Origin: an uncultured Collinsella sp.
GTDB lineage: Bacteria; Actinomycetota; Coriobacteriia; Coriobacteriales; Coriobacteriaceae
NCBI GenBank assembly: GCA_949287065.1
Contig: CASEEV010000082.1
Coordinates: 1-64,000 of the forward strand
Reading direction: 5' to 3'
Length of the DNA: 64,000 bases
A model generated the notes under the pieces. The model had not been told where the DNA came from, searched no databases, and saw only the letters and a list, made by a program, of their open reading frames with translations. A program made the translations under genes and the position numbers. Within the stretch, counting starts at the first letter, position 1. Each line of letters opens with the position of its first letter. Shown piece after piece: positions 63,374 through 64,000 of the stretch.

Positions 63374-64000
63374 TTACAGCCCGGCCATGCGACGGAGCTC
63401 GAGCTTAACGAGGATGCGCGTGGTGGGGCCGCACCTAAAGCGGTCGTCGGCGCGCACGCCCGCGACCCACACGATCGACCCTCCCGGCGCCGTGCGCACC
63501 ACGGGGATCCCCGCGCGCTCCGCCACCGGGATCTTCTCTTCGCCGAGAAGGTCCGAGAGCTTCTTGCTGCGGCCCTGCATCCCCAAGGGGCAGAGCACGT
63601 CGCCGGGCTCGGGGCCGTCGACCCACAGGCGCGCCGCAAGGGCCTCGGCGGGAAGCTCCCCCGGTGCGACCGACGTGGCGAGGCGATCCAAGTCGCGCTC
63701 CGCAAAGCCCAGCGCCGCGGCGTCGGCAAAGGCGCGGTCCTTGCCCCACTCGGCGAGCTCCGAGCGCACGTAGGCAACCGGGTCCACGCCCGGCTGCAGC
63801 CGCACGAGCGAAGCCTCGAGCACGCCGCCCCCCGCGACCGCCACGCTTCCCGGCAGCGCGAGCCACGCCGCCACGGCGCCCTCGCGTGCGCTCGCCGCCC
63901 TGAGCGTCAGCGTTCCGAACTCCATGCGCACGTCGATGCCGCCCGGCAGGGTCACCGATCCCTCGCCCGCCGCCACGCAGGCGAGAACCGCCTCGACGTG
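63374..64000 (-). CDS. tilS: tRNA(Ile)-lysidine synthase TilS, C-terminal part (gene runs off the window)
   Basis: The last ~208 codons of TilS, which modifies the anticodon of tRNA-Ile (CAU) so it reads AUA. The visible part is the C-terminal substrate-recognition domain: GMQGRSKKLSDLLGEEKIPVAERAGIPVV, then IVWVAGVRADDRFRCG, both family hallmarks. The frame is open to the window edge, so the ATP-binding N-terminal domain lies outside. The near end of the tilS-hpt-ftsH block lies about 10 kb away with the fructan locus between. Confidence 0.85.
   Translation of the reverse strand, partial: HVEAVLACVAAGEGSVTLPGGIDVRMEFGTLTLRAASAREGAVAAWLALPGSVAVAGGGVLEASLVRLQPGVDPVAYVRSELAEWGKDRAFADAAALGFAERDLDRLATSVAPGELPAEALAARLWVDGPEPGDVLCPLGMQGRSKKLSDLLGEEKIPVAERAGIPVVRTAPGGSIVWVAGVRADDRFRCGPTTRILVKLELRRMAGL

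Noticed and set aside
63374-63976. TilS as a complete 200-residue protein starting at 63976
   Set aside because: The apparent start is an internal GTG; the frame is open to the window edge and only the C-terminal domain of TilS is visible.

Overview
This 64 kb window is GC-rich and densely coded, with long runs of co-oriented genes. The gene set points to an anaerobic, gut-type actinomycete of the class Coriobacteriia (Collinsella or a near relative). The clues are pyruvate formate-lyase, mannose-family PTS, an ECF transporter, LPXTG-anchored glycan hydrolases, a membrane LuxR protein, a MurT/GatD cell-wall enzyme and a Kup transporter. The taxon is inferred from gene content, not from a marker gene. 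Two stretches (about 3.3-4.9 kb and 41.9-45.5 kb) look more AT-rich and are probably acquired.

Layout. 0-5 kb: a C26 glutamine amidotransferase, an archaeal-type ATPase and a small ABC exporter, interspersed with three copies of a ~130-180 bp repeat. 5.2-9.0 kb (minus): an ECF transporter operon (S component, fused EcfA-EcfA ATPase, EcfT) preceded by a 28-codon leader peptide with three tandem Trp codons and an intrinsic terminator, i.e. a tryptophan attenuator. 9.5-16.7 kb (plus): a 901-residue membrane protein with two LuxR-type HTH domains, then a secreted small protein, an anchored protein, two ABC permeases, an ABC ATPase and a Tat-exported protein. 17-21 kb: a MurT-GatD fusion, MTA/SAH nucleosidase and EngB. 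21.5-24.3 kb: an LPXTG-anchored pectinesterase. 24.5-29 kb: the pyruvate formate-lyase locus, in which the glycyl-radical domain is a separate 83-residue protein. 29.6-39 kb: SPFH protein, ribbon-helix-helix-like protein, HAD phosphatase, RlmKL, Kup and a YitT-family protein. 39.8-41.7 kb: glmS. 42-45.3 kb (minus): a cassette of DUF2975 protein, XRE regulator, radical SAM/SPASM enzyme, secreted protein and small membrane protein; two similar operator-like palindromes lie at its two promoters. 46-53 kb (minus): parvulin foldase, aminotransferase-PHP pair, hpt-ftsH. 53-63 kb (minus): MarR-like regulator, HAD phosphatase, then a fructan locus (PTS IIA-IIB-IIC-IID, a small membrane protein and a large LPXTG-anchored GH32 enzyme). 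The window ends inside tilS.

How it fits together. The fructan locus has the same gene order as the Bacillus levDEFG-sacC operon: a wall-anchored GH32 enzyme releases sugar outside and the PTS imports it. It lies between tilS and hpt-ftsH, which are often adjacent, so it looks like an insertion. The Trp leader gives the ECF transporter a probable substrate, tryptophan.

Several intergenic regions carry inverted-repeat elements: two pairs of ~140-160 bp elements with terminal inverted repeats, two arrays of a TCCC-N5-GGGA mini-hairpin motif, and a 78 bp direct repeat. No transposase, CRISPR array, rRNA or tRNA was seen.
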